Assembly (NCBI GenBank): GCA_019637875.1
Contig: JAHBUW010000006.1
Span: forward strand, 154,347-218,346
Origin: Pseudobdellovibrionaceae bacterium
GTDB lineage: Bacteria > Bdellovibrionota > Bdellovibrionia > Bdellovibrionales > Bdellovibrionaceae
Direction of reading: 5' to 3'
Length of the DNA: 64,000 nucleotides
Part shown: positions 44,297 to 54,959 of the stretch, in pieces
Layout: each line of letters begins with the position of its first letter
How positions within the stretch are numbered: the first letter of the stretch is position 1
Notes under the pieces: generated by a model
What the model was told of the DNA's origin: nothing
The model's input: the letters and a program-made list of their open reading frames with translations, nothing else
Databases searched by the model: none
Made by a program: the position numbers and the translations under genes

Positions 44297-46108
44297 TTAG
44301 ACCGAGGGCTTCGAGCCTTTCGGAAGCGTGAAGTAGAATCGGCTCCCGGAACCGGGCGTCGATTCGGCGGCCAAACGTCCGCCGTGAAAGTGGATGAAGT
44401 CCCGACAGACGTTCAGACCGATGCCGAAGCCCGGAGCCGGCGCTTCCGCGTCCCGATCGATCAACGCCCCGCCATCAATGAGTTGCGCCAAACGCGACGG
44501 CGCAATCCCGACGCCGGTATCTTTCACCCACAAAGTGACTTCCGAAGGACCGTCGTCGATGCCGACCGCGATCTCTTGCCCCGCTTGCGAGGCGCCGATG
44601 GCATTCGAGATCAAATTCCGAATAACGGCGGTGATCATGTCCGGATCCGCGGCGATCAAAACCACTTTGGGGGCCGTGACCACGACGGTCTGACGTTGCA
44701 CCAAAAGAATCGGCGTCAGCTGCTCGACGCTTTTTTCGACCAGTGCCTGCAGATCGCAGATTCCGAGACGGGGCTCCATCCGTGAATCGAGTTTCGCGAT
44801 CCACTGGATCAGATTCGAAAAGAACTCTTGGACCGAAACCGAGGACCGCACCATCAGCCGCAGCATTTTGCGCGCGGGCTCGTCCACTTCATTTTCGATC
44901 TTACTTTGCAGCGCCGAGGAAACCATGACCATCGTGCCGATGTTGCCGGACAGATCGTGCGCCACCAACGACAGCAGACGGTTCTTAAAACCGACCAGCT
45001 CTTCCAACCGTGAGTTGGCGTCCGTGAGTTCAACGGACCGCTCACGGATCTGGGATTCGAGCGCTTTCCGCTCACTCAAATCGTAGAAGCTCAGCAAGAG
45101 CCCGGTATCCTGAGGATTCCAGGTGCGCGCGCACTCGATATGAACGGCCCAGCTCCCCGCTTCGTGAATCACCTCGAGGGTCCGACGCGGTTCAACCCCT
45201 TGGCGCATGGCCAAGATCTCTTCCGAGACGCGGTCGATCACCGGCCCCGGCAGCGTCGAGATCGTCTTCCACTCTTGTCCCACATGCCCCTGAGAGATCG
45301 CGAAGACTCGCTGCGCGGCCGTGTTGAAAACGCGCAGGCGATTTTCGTTGTCGAGTTTCAAAACCGGATCCGGTAGGCGTTCGAAGACTTGGCTCTTCGC
45401 CAAGTGCGCCCAATCCAAAAGCTGGTAACGGAAAAGCGCCATCGAGAAACAAAGCGCGCCCACCAAACCGAGGGCCGCGGACCACTGGTACATGGTGATC
45501 GTCCAACCGGTCACCATACCCGCCCAGTGACTGGCGATGGGGACGAGGGATCCCGCCATCAGCCACAAAGCTTGGCGGCGGGTCGAGGCATCACCACGCC
45601 ACCACATCCGTCCGCCCAGCGACAAACCGTAGGTGACGCACAAGATGGAGTAAATACGCTGAAAGCTCATGATCGGACCGCGCGTGAACGTCAATGCCGA
45701 GAGGGTCTTCAATTGAACCTTCTCGAAATCGACCAATCCATACTCGGACCACGACGGCACGAACAATGAGGCGACCGCCACCACGCAGGGCACGAAAAGC
45801 AACGCCTGCAAGTAGGGCCGACCGTAAAGATCGGCTCGCGGATTGACGTGAGTGTGAATCAAAACGATGGCCGGTGGCGCGAAAAGAATGACCGCCATGC
45901 GCAGACGGATCAGCGTTTCCATCAAGGCCTCGTCGGGAGTCACCAGAACGAAGAGCGTGAAGGTCGACCAAATAAAGGTCAGCGCCATCGTCGCGCAGAA
46001 AGCGGGACTTCCGGGCGCGCCACGATTCTGCCACGAGTACGCCATCAGCGCGAACGATGCGCACATGGTGAGCGTAATGATGGAGAGAAGCGCGTACACG
46101 GGCAACAT
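44297..46108 (-). CDS. 7TM-type sensor histidine kinase with PAS
   Basis: 603 residues. N-terminal seven-helix region (about 1-220), a PAS-like domain (about 243-355: VFERLPDPVLKLDNENRLRV), a coiled coil, then a kinase core with the phospho-accepting His384 in LVAHDLSGNIGTM, N-box LISNAIGAS, G1 DTGVGIA and G2 GFGIGLNV. The H-box lacks the Pro that usually follows (HxxxxP). Signal unknown; the 7TM sensor suggests a ligand or membrane state. May partner the NarL-type regulator encoded convergently. Confidence 0.88.
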   Translation of the reverse strand: MLPVYALLSIITLTMCASFALMAYSWQNRGAPGSPAFCATMALTFIWSTFTLFVLVTPDEALMETLIRLRMAVILFAPPAIVLIHTHVNPRADLYGRPYLQALLFVPCVVAVASLFVPSWSEYGLVDFEKVQLKTLSALTFTRGPIMSFQRIYSILCVTYGLSLGGRMWWRGDASTRRQALWLMAGSLVPIASHWAGMVTGWTITMYQWSAALGLVGALCFSMALFRYQLLDWAHLAKSQVFERLPDPVLKLDNENRLRVFNTAAQRVFAISQGHVGQEWKTISTLPGPVIDRVSEEILAMRQGVEPRRTLEVIHEAGSWAVHIECARTWNPQDTGLLLSFYDLSERKALESQIRERSVELTDANSRLEELVGFKNRLLSLVAHDLSGNIGTMVMVSSALQSKIENEVDEPARKMLRLMVRSSVSVQEFFSNLIQWIAKLDSRMEPRLGICDLQALVEKSVEQLTPILLVQRQTVVVTAPKVVLIAADPDMITAVIRNLISNAIGASQAGQEIAVGIDDGPSEVTLWVKDTGVGIAPSRLAQLIDGGALIDRDAEAPAPGFGIGLNVCRDFIHFHGGRLAAESTPGSGSRFYFTLPKGSKPSV

Positions 46109-46197
46109 GCAGGAACCACCGATTCTTTGCAGTCAGATTGCCACGAAAATGCCGTTCTCCCTATTCAAAAAAACCAAAGGATAACGGAGACTTCCGC

Positions 46198-46215
46198 TTC
46201 CCCCAAATGGGGGAA
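46198..46215. promoter_or_regulatory. inverted repeat upstream of the sensor kinases
   Basis: TTCCCCC AAAT GGGGGAA in the region from which both kinase genes are transcribed. Operator-like; no T-run. Confidence 0.3.
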
Positions 46216-46285
46216 ACTCGACTCTTTCTATCTCGATTGTCGCTCGACTTCCGTCGACAAAATGATTTGAGAAGAAAACGTCACT

Positions 46286-46312
46286 GAAAGACGGAACAAA
46301 ACACGCCGATAA
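46286..46312 (+). promoter_or_regulatory. candidate sigma-28-type promoter of the hybrid kinase
   Basis: GCCGATAA (46305-46312) is a perfect match to the enterobacterial FliA -10. Eleven bases upstream is GAAAGACG (46286-46293), which keeps the AAAG core of TAAAGTTT. The kinase start is 38 bases downstream. Confidence 0.45.
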
Positions 46313-46350
46313 CCGAGGTGGCCCCGCGCGGGGAATGAAGGAGTCCTAAC

Positions 46351-48498
46351 TTGCGCTCGTTTTGGATCAAGAACTTCGGCATCTTAGCTTCCGTCATGGG
46401 CATCGTCGCCGTGGTGGGGATTTGTATCGCCCATATCGAGCTGATCAACGGCGCCATGGCCATGATCGTGATGGGCTCGATCTTGACCTTAATCGTGTTC
46501 GTCATCGCGCTCGTCACGTTGGGTGGCGAATCCCAACTGATGAAAGCGGAAGAAGAGCGCGATCAGTTCTTCACGCAGTCGCTGGAGATGCTTTGTATTT
46601 CGGGCTTGGATGGATTCTTCAAAAAGCTCAACCCCGCGTTCTCGCGGACGCTCGGTTTCAGCGTCGACGAACTGCGCGCGAAACCCATCTTGGAGTTCGT
46701 ACACCCCGACGATCGGGACAAAACCATTCACGAGATCAAACGTCAGGCCCAAGGCCAACAGGTGATGTCTTTCGAAAATCGTTTCCGCTGCAAAGACGGA
46801 AGCTACCGCACGCTCTCTTGGAAATCGGTGCCGATCGGCAACGTCATGTACGCCGCGGCCCGCGACGTGACCGATGATCGCAATCGGGAAGAAAGCGTTC
46901 AGAAAAGCCAGGTCCTGCTCGACGCCATGATCGACAACATCCCGATGATGATCTACATCAAGGATTCGGCCGACCTGCGCTTCGTGCGTTTCAATCGCAC
47001 GGGTTCAAAACTGGTGGGATATCCTTCGGAATATTTCATCGGTAAGAACGATTCCGATTTCTTCACTCCCGAACAGGCCAACCACTTCACCAGCTGCGAC
47101 CGCGACGTTTTGAAGTCCATGCAACCGCTGGACATCGAAGAGACCTTGAAAACGCGCGATCACGGGGTTCGCCAAATGCGCACCAAAAAAATCGCGATCT
47201 CCCTACCCGACGGAGAGAAGTATCTTTTAGGATTCTCGCAAGACATCACGGAACAGCGAATGGCCGAAGATGAACTGGTCAACGCGCGCCAAATCGCCGA
47301 GGACGCGAACCGCGCGAAATCGGAATTTCTGGCGAATATGTCCCACGAAATTCGGACTCCGTTGAATGGGATTATCGGGATGACCGACCTGCTGATGCGT
47401 TCGACTTTGAATGAACAGCAAAAAGAGTTCGTGAAAACGCTTGAAGAGTCGAGCTCGAACTTGCTGATGCTCATCAATGACATCTTGGACTTCTCGAAGA
47501 TCGAAGCGGGCAAGATGAATCTGGAAAGTGTCAATTTCGACGCACGTTCGATCGTGAAGTCGCAAGTGAACTTACTGACCTCGCGGGCCACCGATAAGGG
47601 CCTGACCCTCGAGACCTTCATCGACCCGACGATCCCGCCCCTGCTGCGCGGCGATCCCGCCCGCATCGGTCAGGTTCTGCTCAATCTTCTGGGCAACGCG
47701 ATCAAATTCACCCCGAGCGGGAAAGTCAGCGTCAGCGTGGCGTTGAAATCCCGCGACGATCAAGGCTGCACGTTGGAGTTCAGCGTGATCGACACCGGCA
47801 TCGGCATCACGCCCGAGCAAAAACGGATGCTCTTCCGCCCCTTCACGCAAGCCGACGGTTCAACGGCCCGGCGCTACGGCGGCACGGGGCTGGGACTCTC
47901 CATCTGTAAAATGCTGACGGAGCTGATGGGCGGTCAAGTCGGCGTCGAAAGTGAACCCGGCAAGGGCTCGCGCTTTTTCTTTACCGTCCGGATCAAACCC
48001 GCCTTCATGGTTCTGGAATCCCCCGCACGCGTGCTGCCGCCGATCCAAACGAATCGTCGCCCCGCCAGTCCCGCCGCACCGACGACCCGCGATCGCGCGC
48101 CGCGTATCTTGGTGGCGGAAGATAACCGCGTGAATCAGATGATGGTGCTGTCGATGCTGCAAAGTTTCGGCTACTCCGCGCAGGTCGTGGCCAATGGTCG
48201 CGAGGCCGTCGACGTCTTCCGCACCTCACAGTTCGATTTGATTTTGATGGATTGCCAGATGCCGGAAATGGACGGACTCGAGGCCACCGCCTTGATTCGT
48301 GAACACGAGACCGGGACCGGCCGACGCACGCCCATCATCGCGTTCACGGCCAATGCCACCGCGCAAGACCGTGAGCAGTGCATGCAGGCCGGCATGGACG
48401 GCGTCATCACGAAGCCCGTGCGTATGGACGTCCTTCAACAAGCGCTCATCTCCTGGTTGGAAGAACCGACCGACCCCGCCCAGCGCCCAGGAAACTGA
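46351..48498 (+). CDS. membrane hybrid histidine kinase (PAS-PAS-HisKA-HATPase-REC)
   Basis: 715 residues, TTG start with GAAGGAG seven bases upstream. Two membrane helices (about 9-27 and 33-56) with almost no periplasmic loop, so sensing is probably in the membrane or by the two PAS domains (about 70-185 and 190-305). His332 is in [16 protein letters not shown]; the ATPase has the N-box [10 protein letters not shown]1 DTGIGI and G2 GTGLGLS; a C-terminal receiver has EDN and Asp634 in [13 protein letters not shown] phosphorelay hub whose phosphotransfer partner is not in the window. Confidence 0.93.
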   Translation: MRSFWIKNFGILASVMGIVAVVGICIAHIELINGAMAMIVMGSILTLIVFVIALVTLGGESQLMKAEEERDQFFTQSLEMLCISGLDGFFKKLNPAFSRTLGFSVDELRAKPILEFVHPDDRDKTIHEIKRQAQGQQVMSFENRFRCKDGSYRTLSWKSVPIGNVMYAAARDVTDDRNREESVQKSQVLLDAMIDNIPMMIYIKDSADLRFVRFNRTGSKLVGYPSEYFIGKNDSDFFTPEQANHFTSCDRDVLKSMQPLDIEETLKTRDHGVRQMRTKKIAISLPDGEKYLLGFSQDITEQRMAEDELVNARQIAEDANRAKSEFLANMSHEIRTPLNGIIGMTDLLMRSTLNEQQKEFVKTLEESSSNLLMLINDILDFSKIEAGKMNLESVNFDARSIVKSQVNLLTSRATDKGLTLETFIDPTIPPLLRGDPARIGQVLLNLLGNAIKFTPSGKVSVSVALKSRDDQGCTLEFSVIDTGIGITPEQKRMLFRPFTQADGSTARRYGGTGLGLSICKMLTELMGGQVGVESEPGKGSRFFFTVRIKPAFMVLESPARVLPPIQTNRRPASPAAPTTRDRAPRILVAEDNRVNQMMVLSMLQSFGYSAQVVANGREAVDVFRTSQFDLILMDCQMPEMDGLEATALIREHETGTGRRTPIIAFTANATAQDREQCMQAGMDGVITKPVRMDVLQQALISWLEEPTDPAQRPGN

Positions 48499-48563
48499 CC
48501 AGGAGGCTGACCCTAGACAGAGCCTTTCCCGCGACGTTAGACTTGCGGGATCGGAGGCTCTTC

Positions 48564-50657
48564 ATGCGTTTCATCCTTGCTCTCTGTATCCCCTTCCTGC
48601 TCGCCATGAATTTACCGGCGAACCCCGCGCCCACCAGCACCGTCACGATTCCGGTGCAAGAGTATTTGAGTCTGGTGCGACAGAACGAAAAACCCCGTTT
48701 CGTCACGATCCTGGGCGCCTCGTTGGGCGGTCGTTTCGGTGAGCGACTGAGCTTCACCTTGAACGGTCAGGCCTCAAGCCTGAATGAGAAACGCGAATTC
48801 TTGCGCTTCGACCCGCAAAACGTGAGTTTCGAAAATTGCTCGGGCGACGCGCAGATCGCGTTCGACGGCGGCAGCGCTTCACTGCTCGCGCTCGCACCGA
48901 AGTTCACGTTGAAGTGCGACATCTTGCCGAAAAACTGGGGGCAGGTGCAATTCACCCTCGTGCAGGTCATGGGCGCGAAGGCCGACGTCGCGGGCGCGGA
49001 AGCGCTGGTCTTGACCGACCCCAACGGCGATCGTCAGATCAGCGTGACCAAAGCGATCGGCGGCGGCGCACGTCCCGACGAGAATCTGCCCGTCACGGCG
49101 GTGGGACGCTTCCGGATTTCGCTGCTTCCCGAAAATGCGCGCTTCGACTACGACATCACGGTCGAAAACCCCGCACGCGGCAGCCGGCCCTTCGAGATTC
49201 GCTTCGCGAACGGCGAAAGTCCCAGCCGCGTGGCGACCGATGGCGAGTACACCGAGGACGGCGGCGTGCTGCGCCTGCGTCTGAAACCCGGCTCGAATAG
49301 CGTGCGTATCGAAGGCCCTTACACCGGCGCGAACTTCAAATCCCCCATCGCGGGCGGTCCGCACTATCTGTTGATCGAGAATCACCAGCTCTTGCAGGTG
49401 ACCACCGAGTCCCAAGCGCGCCGGGTTTCGGCGCGCGATGCGGGACTGTCGTCACGCTTCGCGGGACAACGCGCGTTCTTACTCCAAACCGACGGTGAAA
49501 GCGTCGCGTGGACAACGAAAAAGCTCGACGTGCTGCCGGCGCTGGGCTTTTCGGTCGAAAACGCCGACTACAACTACTTCATTCCCACGCGTGGCAAAGG
49601 CGTCGTCGAAGCCACCTTCCGCATCAACAACCAAGGCCAACCCGAAATCCCCCTCGCGGTCGGCGGCCGTCCCCTTTATCTGGAGGTCGACGGTCAACCC
49701 CAAGTTCTCGCCACCAATCCCGACGGCGAGCTGCTGTTGCAACTCACCCCCGGTGTCCGTTCGGTCTACGTCCAGTACGAAGCGCCTACCGAAACCCGCG
49801 CGAGCATCGGCTTTCCCTTTTTGCGATTGGCGAAACCGAACTCCGTCATGAGCCAAATTCAGTCGCGCCTCAGCTTCGAAGACGGCGCGAGCCTTTTGTG
49901 GGCACAGGGTCTGAGCAAATCCGAATCGGATCTGTTCGATTTCGCTCTGCTGGCGAGCTTCGTTCTTTTCGCCGCACTGACCTACTTCGTTTTGGCGCAA
50001 GTGCCGAGGAATTGGCGCCTGGGCGCGGCCGTGGCCGCGGGCGTGATCGCGACCCATTCACTCGGCGTCGCGCTTTTAGGGGTCTTGCTTTTGGCCGTCG
50101 CCGCCCTCGTTCGTCACCGCGCACGCCTCGTCGGTTGGTTCACGGGCATCAAGTGGACGTGGGATAAAACTTTGGGCGGCCTGATCGTCGGCGGAGGGCT
50201 TGCCCTCGCGATGATGTTGGTCTTAAGTTTCACCCTTCTGAAAATCCGCGGCGATCTAACGACGGAAGGCCCCAGTGCACGCAATATGACGGCAGGCCTT
50301 CTGCAAAACAAAGTCTCAAGCTTTGGTGCCGGCGCCCGCAGCGCCGCGCCCATGATGGAATCCTACGCGGCCGAGGACCTGGCCGACGCTCCGGCCGAGC
50401 AAGCTTACGCGGAGGGCGCGGTCGGTGGGGGCGACGACTACCAAGGCCTTCCCGCGAAAGTCGTCGTACCGGAGGGCCGCCGGGTCATCCACTTCGAACG
50501 CGGCTTGATCGAAGCGAGCGCCCCCGTGATGATGTTCGCGGCGTTCGTGCATCCGGGCGTTCCCAAACTTCTCTTCTTCCTGGCGCTCGTGACCCTCGTC
50601 ACGCTGGCCTACCGTGAGCGCGCGTCGCTGCGGAGCTGGCTGCGCCTTTCCGCCTGA
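48564..50657 (+). CDS. large membrane protein of unknown function with extracytoplasmic beta domain
   Basis: 697 residues from the ATG at 48564, which follows GGAGGCTCTTC. Signal-like segment (MRFILALCIPFLLAMNLP), then about 450 residues of beta-rich extracytoplasmic sequence with repeated Arg-Phe/Leu strands (VGRFRISLLPENARFDYDI; LRLRLKPGSNSVRIEGPY). Then about five helices (FALLASFVLFAALTYFVLAQ, LGAAVAAGVIATHSLGVALL, ... ), a Gly/Ala/Glu-rich loop (about 570-640) and a final helix (LLFFLALVTLVTLAY). I do not recognise the family. It is between a hybrid kinase and an L,D-transpeptidase gene. Confidence 0.6.
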   Translation: MRFILALCIPFLLAMNLPANPAPTSTVTIPVQEYLSLVRQNEKPRFVTILGASLGGRFGERLSFTLNGQASSLNEKREFLRFDPQNVSFENCSGDAQIAFDGGSASLLALAPKFTLKCDILPKNWGQVQFTLVQVMGAKADVAGAEALVLTDPNGDRQISVTKAIGGGARPDENLPVTAVGRFRISLLPENARFDYDITVENPARGSRPFEIRFANGESPSRVATDGEYTEDGGVLRLRLKPGSNSVRIEGPYTGANFKSPIAGGPHYLLIENHQLLQVTTESQARRVSARDAGLSSRFAGQRAFLLQTDGESVAWTTKKLDVLPALGFSVENADYNYFIPTRGKGVVEATFRINNQGQPEIPLAVGGRPLYLEVDGQPQVLATNPDGELLLQLTPGVRSVYVQYEAPTETRASIGFPFLRLAKPNSVMSQIQSRLSFEDGASLLWAQGLSKSESDLFDFALLASFVLFAALTYFVLAQVPRNWRLGAAVAAGVIATHSLGVALLGVLLLAVAALVRHRARLVGWFTGIKWTWDKTLGGLIVGGGLALAMMLVLSFTLLKIRGDLTTEGPSARNMTAGLLQNKVSSFGAGARSAAPMMESYAAEDLADAPAEQAYAEGAVGGGDDYQGLPAKVVVPEGRRVIHFERGLIEASAPVMMFAAFVHPGVPKLLFFLALVTLVTLAYRERASLRSWLRLSA

Positions 50658-50803
50658 CGTCTCAAAACGAGACCGATCTTGCGCTCGGGACGGTGACGAC
50701 ACCAAATCGTCACCCGTCTCGGAGTGAAACGGCCTGCTCGGCCCAGATGCTTGCGACAGGGCATAGGCCTTGCTTTTTCAGAGGGGTGACACCGGAGGGG
50801 CCC

Positions 50804-51793
50804 ATGAAAAAGCAAATCTTCATCCTGATCGTGACGAGCTGGCTGGCGGCCCCCACCTTCGCGCAAAGCCGCAAGATCGTATCCGAAGACACGCGCACGA
50901 TGCCCGCGGAGCAACAAGCCGCCACGGGGACGACCACCGGTTACGCGGCCGCCGTGAACGGCCCCAGTTACCTCGACTACAGCGTTGCCGGAACGACCGC
51001 GGCGCCGCTCGCTTACCCGACGCCGCCCTCACCCGACGCGAGCCTTCCCGTCATGCAGGCCGCGATTCAGGCGTTCATGCAGTACATGCAATCGCCCGCA
51101 GGTCAGAAAAACATGTCGAAATATCCCGACTACGTGAACCCCGCCACCGTGAATCGCCAATCGACCGCGCCCTCCGTCGATCCGCGCCCGCTGAAAGACT
51201 GTGGCGGTCTCGCGCCGGCGGCGAAGGAAAAAATGAAGGCGTACCTTTCCCGCTGCGGATCCAGTCTGCGCATTCCGAACGGCAACGTCTCGATCATCGA
51301 CTTCTCCACAAGCCGCCCCGTTCTTTACGTTCTTCGCCAGTCGGATCTCAGTTGCGTGACCGCGGTTCACGTCGGCTACGGCGTCAACTCGCACGGCAAC
51401 CCCCCGCGCCCCAACAACACGCCATCCTCGTTGGCGACGCCCCCGGGCTTTCACATCACGAAAGTGCATAACGGTCGCGCTTATCAAGAGTTCAACTCCA
51501 TCGGTATCCAGGGCATGGGCTCGGAAAATTCCAATACCGTCGGCCGCGGCGTGATCTTGCACCCCTCGAATGGTCATACCCATGGCTGCATCGGCATTCC
51601 GTGGGCCCAATTCGCCGAGATCAAGCGCCACTTGGGTTACGGCACGGTCGTCTATAACTACTTCCCGTCGCAAACCAACAACGACAGCGAGAACCGCTGC
51701 CCGACTTATCGTCAATCCTCGTACCGCACGACGTCCGTCATTTCGTCATCGCCCGCGATGGATGCGGCCGACGAGACTCTCGGTCTTCAATAA
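50804..51793 (+). CDS. L,D-transpeptidase (YkuD_2-like murein enzyme)
   Basis: 329 residues from the ATG at 50804 (GGAGGGG upstream). Signal peptide to about residue 20 (APTFAQ). A linker of about 100 residues with many Ala, Gln, Thr, then a catalytic region with the pattern H253-SNGHT-H260-G-C262-IGIP, the L,D-transpeptidase cysteine motif. Its extended GxHSHGC-like form fits the YkuD_2 murein family. Such enzymes make 3-3 crosslinks or attach proteins to peptidoglycan; Bdellovibrio uses several on prey wall. Two further Cys pairs may form disulfides. Confidence 0.85.
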   Translation: MKKQIFILIVTSWLAAPTFAQSRKIVSEDTRTMPAEQQAATGTTTGYAAAVNGPSYLDYSVAGTTAAPLAYPTPPSPDASLPVMQAAIQAFMQYMQSPAGQKNMSKYPDYVNPATVNRQSTAPSVDPRPLKDCGGLAPAAKEKMKAYLSRCGSSLRIPNGNVSIIDFSTSRPVLYVLRQSDLSCVTAVHVGYGVNSHGNPPRPNNTPSSLATPPGFHITKVHNGRAYQEFNSIGIQGMGSENSNTVGRGVILHPSNGHTHGCIGIPWAQFAEIKRHLGYGTVVYNYFPSQTNNDSENRCPTYRQSSYRTTSVISSSPAMDAADETLGLQ

Positions 51794-51834
51794 TTCCCTT
51801 GGCCCCGGCCGCCGCCCCCCACTAAAATGAGGGG

Positions 51835-52626
51835 GTGTTGAAACTGGAAGACTACCTCCGCCAGCGCGAAGCCCTCAAGGCCAACGCCCCCCGCACTCGT
51901 GAACTCTGCCGGAGCTGCCGACAGCCCGGCTTCGCCTGTTACTGCCCGGAGCTCCGTCCCTTTCACTCGGACATCCACTTCGCGATCCTGATCCATCCCA
52001 TCGAAAGCCGGCGCCGCATCGCCACCGGACGGATGTCCCATCTGACCCTGCAAAACTCCTCGTTGATCGAAGGGCAAGACTACCGCCAGAACGCCAAAGT
52101 AAACGCGCTTCTGGAGGATCCCGCGAACGACTGCCGCATCCTGTATCCGGGACCGCGCGCGACCGATCTGGGGGCCATGCCCGCAGAGGAACGGCGGCAG
52201 ATGTTGACGCCCGCGCCGAACCGGCGGCTCGTCATTTTTGTGATCGATGGCACCTGGGCCACCGCACGGAAGATGATGCGCCAATCGGAAAACCTGGCCC
52301 CGCTTCCACGCCTCGCCTTTACCCCCGCTCGTCCGTCCAATTTTCGCGTGCGCAAACAGCCCCGGCCCGAGTGTTTCTCGACTTTAGAGGCGATCCACCA
52401 GCTGCTGGAATTCAGCGCTCCGGAGCGTCCCGAGCATGCGGGTCTGCTTCAAGTTTTCGATCATATGGTGGAAAAACAGCTCAATTTCATCCGCGCCTCT
52501 CATTTGAGCACCCGTAAAGTGACCTACCGCCGCGAGGAGAACCGCAAGGTCCTCGCGGGGTTGGGCCTCCTCGAGGGCGAGGAAGCACCGCAAAATGGCC
52601 CCGGCCTGGGGTTTGCCGAACCCTGA
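51835..52626 (+). CDS. tapT: DTW-domain tRNA-uridine aminocarboxypropyltransferase
   Basis: 263 residues, GTG start (a TTG follows directly) after GAGGGG. Zinc-binding Cys pattern CRSCRQPGFACYC, then LIHPIESRRRIATGRMSHL and the DTW-type motif VIDGTWATARKMM, followed by RVRKQPRPECFSTLEAIH. Members of this family transfer the aminocarboxypropyl group of SAM to a uridine of tRNA (acp3U). Cytoplasmic. The C-terminal 40 residues are Arg/Glu-rich. No obvious functional link with its neighbours. Confidence 0.88.
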   Translation: MLKLEDYLRQREALKANAPRTRELCRSCRQPGFACYCPELRPFHSDIHFAILIHPIESRRRIATGRMSHLTLQNSSLIEGQDYRQNAKVNALLEDPANDCRILYPGPRATDLGAMPAEERRQMLTPAPNRRLVIFVIDGTWATARKMMRQSENLAPLPRLAFTPARPSNFRVRKQPRPECFSTLEAIHQLLEFSAPERPEHAGLLQVFDHMVEKQLNFIRASHLSTRKVTYRREENRKVLAGLGLLEGEEAPQNGPGLGFAEP

Positions 52627-52742
52627 CCAAATTGAGCCTTTCTTTCCCCGAAAAAGCCTGTTACTCCTCTGGGCGTACTGCTTCGAGTCTTTGGCAATAG
52701 GGCCCAAATCTCCGAATCGGTCCCCAGCCTTTAGGAGGTTTC

Positions 52743-53072
52743 ATGGGTAAGAAATTGTACGTCGGCAACCTGCCGTACTCGGTGGACGACAACGTCCTCA
52801 ACCAAACATTCGCAGATTTCGGCCAAGTCACATCGGCTAAAATCATCATCGACCGCGAAACCGGTCGTTCGAAAGGTTTCGGATTCGTCGAAATGGCGAC
52901 CGATGCTGAAGCAGAAAACGCGATCAGCCAAATGAATGGCGCGGACTGGGAAGGTCGTAAACTGACCGTGAACGAAGCCCGTCCTCAAGCTCCCCGCGAA
53001 GGTGGCGGCGGCGGCGGTGGTCGTGGTGGTTTCGGTGGCGGCCGCGGTGGTGGCGGCGGCGGACGCTGGTAA
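52743..53072 (+). CDS. glycine-rich RRM RNA-binding protein
   Basis: 109 residues, ATG after TTAGGAGG. One RNA recognition motif (about 3-80) with RNP2 LYVGNL at 5-10 and RNP1 KGFGFVEM at 44-51, followed by a Gly/Arg tail (GGGGGRGGFGG). Resembles cold-shock-type RNA-binding proteins. A 116-bp leader lies upstream. Sixteen bases downstream begins a DEAD-box helicase with Arg/Gly-rich ends, so the two probably work together on RNA structure. Confidence 0.95.
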   Translation: MGKKLYVGNLPYSVDDNVLNQTFADFGQVTSAKIIIDRETGRSKGFGFVEMATDAEAENAISQMNGADWEGRKLTVNEARPQAPREGGGGGGGRGGFGGGRGGGGGGRW

Positions 53073-53087
53073 GCGATCCTCCAACCG

Positions 53088-54896
53088 ATGTCAGAACAGA
53101 ATCAATCTTCTGGGAAAACCAAGAGTAAATCTTGGTTTTCTTTTTTGAAGAAAAAGAACGAATCCCCTTCGACCGACACACCTTCTCCGTCGAAGACCAC
53201 ATCATCCACTCCCGCAGCCACCCCCGCGAAAAACGATCGCAACTGGGGTCCCGGCCGCGGCAGTAATTACCGTGACGCGGAACGCGTCCAGCATGACAGA
53301 GCGGAACGCGGCCAAAATGACAGAGCGGAACGCAACGCCCGTCCCACGCGTGACAATCAAAACAAACGTCCCGGTCAAAACCGTCCCGAACGTGGACCGA
53401 ACACCGACGCGCGCCCCGAACGCAGCGCAAATGCGTCTTCCGAAGAGCGTGGCGAAGGCGGACAACGTCGGCGTCGCCGCGGTGGTCGCGGTCGTAACCG
53501 CAATCGCGAAGGCTCAGCCCGCGAGCCCCAGTCCGGCAAACCGGATCTGGTCGGCATTCCGAATGCGCATTTCCCCGAACTGAAAACCGACGCTCCCGCA
53601 CCGACTCCGGTCTCGCTGGACGAACTCGAAGGCTTCAGTGAACTGGGATTGATCGAACCCTTGCAACTCGCCGTCGCGGCCCTCGGTTACACGAGCCCGA
53701 CACCGATTCAGCAGCAGTCGATTCCGCATCTGCTTCAAGGTCACGATCTGCTCGGCAACGCGCAGACCGGAACCGGCAAGACCGCGGCGTTCGCGCTGCC
53801 GATCCTGCAACGTCTTTTCGAGAATCCCCGTCGCGCCGAACCCCGCCGCTTCCGCGCGCTGGTGCTTTCGCCGACGCGTGAACTCGCGCTCCAGATTCAG
53901 CAAAGCTTCGTCGACTACGGAAAACACCTGAACCTCAGCTCGGCCGTGATTTTCGGCGGAGTGGGACAGGGACCGCAGGTCGCCGCGCTGAAACGTGGAC
54001 TCGATATTCTGGTCGCGACGCCCGGACGTTTCCTGGATCTGATGGATCAGGGACATCTGGACATCTCGGGACTGGAAATCTTCGTCCTCGATGAAGCCGA
54101 CCGTATGCTCGATATGGGTTTCATTCACGACATCCGCAAGATCATCAAAGTCTTGCCGGCGGAGCGTCAGAACCTGTTCTTCTCGGCCACCATGGCCAAC
54201 GAGATCAACAAACTGGCTTCGAGTTTCCTGAAGAACCCCGTGCGGGTCGCGGTGAATCCGGTGTCTTCGACGGCGGAACTCATCGACCAGAAGGTCGTGT
54301 TCGTCGAAAAGGCGCACAAACGTGAACTGCTCCGGTACGTTCTGCAAAACCCCGATCTGGCGAAGGTCATCGTGTTCACACGCACGAAACACGGCGCGAA
54401 TCAGGTTTCGGAAATGCTCGAGAAAAACGGCTTCAAGAGCGCCGCCATCCACGGCAACAAATCCCAGAACGCCCGTCAAAAGGCGCTGGAGAGTTTCCGT
54501 CAAGGTGACGTGCGCGTTCTGGTCGCGACCGATATCGCCGCACGCGGGATCGACATCGACGAAATCACCCACGTCATCAACTTCGAGTTGCCGAATGTGC
54601 CCGAGGACTATGTCCACCGCATCGGTCGGACCGCGCGCGCCGGAGCCAAAGGCCAAGCGATCGCGTTCTGTAATCCGGAAGAGCGTGTCGATCTGAAAAG
54701 TATCGAACGCCTGACGGGACGTCCCCTCGAAGTGACCGAATTCCCCGACTTCGTACCGACCGCGGTCTCGAGCCCCTCGTCCTCTGGCGATTTGGGCCGA
54801 GGTGGTCGCCGTGAAGGCGGAGGTCATCGCACCGGACACCGCGGCTCTGGCCGTGGTGGTGGTGGGCGCGGCGGAGGCCGCGGACGCCGTCGTTAG
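53088..54896 (+). CDS. DEAD-box RNA helicase with Arg/Asn- and Gly-rich extensions
   Basis: 602 residues. An N-terminal disordered part (about 1-150) with repeated [16 protein letters not shown] stretches, the helicase core with Q-motif ([29 protein letters not shown]), Walker [10 protein letters not shown] (about 225), [13 protein letters not shown] (about 335), SAT, and in domain 2 [24 protein letters not shown] and [10 protein letters not shown]. The C-terminus is Gly/Arg-rich. Unwinds RNA using ATP. Probably of the RhlE/DeaD type. Follows the RRM gene and ends at a strong terminator. Confidence 0.94.
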   Translation: MSEQNQSSGKTKSKSWFSFLKKKNESPSTDTPSPSKTTSSTPAATPAKNDRNWGPGRGSNYRDAERVQHDRAERGQNDRAERNARPTRDNQNKRPGQNRPERGPNTDARPERSANASSEERGEGGQRRRRRGGRGRNRNREGSAREPQSGKPDLVGIPNAHFPELKTDAPAPTPVSLDELEGFSELGLIEPLQLAVAALGYTSPTPIQQQSIPHLLQGHDLLGNAQTGTGKTAAFALPILQRLFENPRRAEPRRFRALVLSPTRELALQIQQSFVDYGKHLNLSSAVIFGGVGQGPQVAALKRGLDILVATPGRFLDLMDQGHLDISGLEIFVLDEADRMLDMGFIHDIRKIIKVLPAERQNLFFSATMANEINKLASSFLKNPVRVAVNPVSSTAELIDQKVVFVEKAHKRELLRYVLQNPDLAKVIVFTRTKHGANQVSEMLEKNGFKSAAIHGNKSQNARQKALESFRQGDVRVLVATDIAARGIDIDEITHVINFELPNVPEDYVHRIGRTARAGAKGQAIAFCNPEERVDLKSIERLTGRPLEVTEFPDFVPTAVSSPSSSGDLGRGGRREGGGHRTGHRGSGRGGGGRGGGRGRRR

Positions 54897-54904
54897 TTCA
54901 CACA

Positions 54905-54932
54905 AACCGGGAGCGAACCTCCCGGTTTTTTT
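54905..54932 (+). terminator. rho-independent terminator of the RRM-helicase operon
   Basis: Stem AACCGGGAG / CTCCCGGTT (54905-54913 and 54919-54927), loop CGAAC, then seven Ts. Also forms on the minus strand, with weaker T content, and may serve the convergent ohr gene. Confidence 0.92.
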
Positions 54933-54959
54933 ATTTGCGGCTCAAGGATCGGCCGACAC

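Larger units (their letters stand above)
46109..46350. other. 242-bp divergent intergenic region between two kinase genes
   Basis: Contains the TTCCCCC/GGGGGAA repeat (46198-46215), a CCCCGCGCGGGG palindrome at 46323-46334, and a sigma-28-like -10. No gene supported. Confidence 0.45.

Noticed and set aside
52627..52742. Possible RNA thermometer in the leader of the RRM gene
   Set aside because: CTCCT at 52665-52669 could pair with AGGAG of the ribosome binding site, but five base pairs across about 60 bases is too weak to claim.
53514..54905. Long minus-strand frame opposite the DEAD-box helicase
   Set aside because: Helicase motifs on the plus strand explain the sequence; the reverse frame is compositional.
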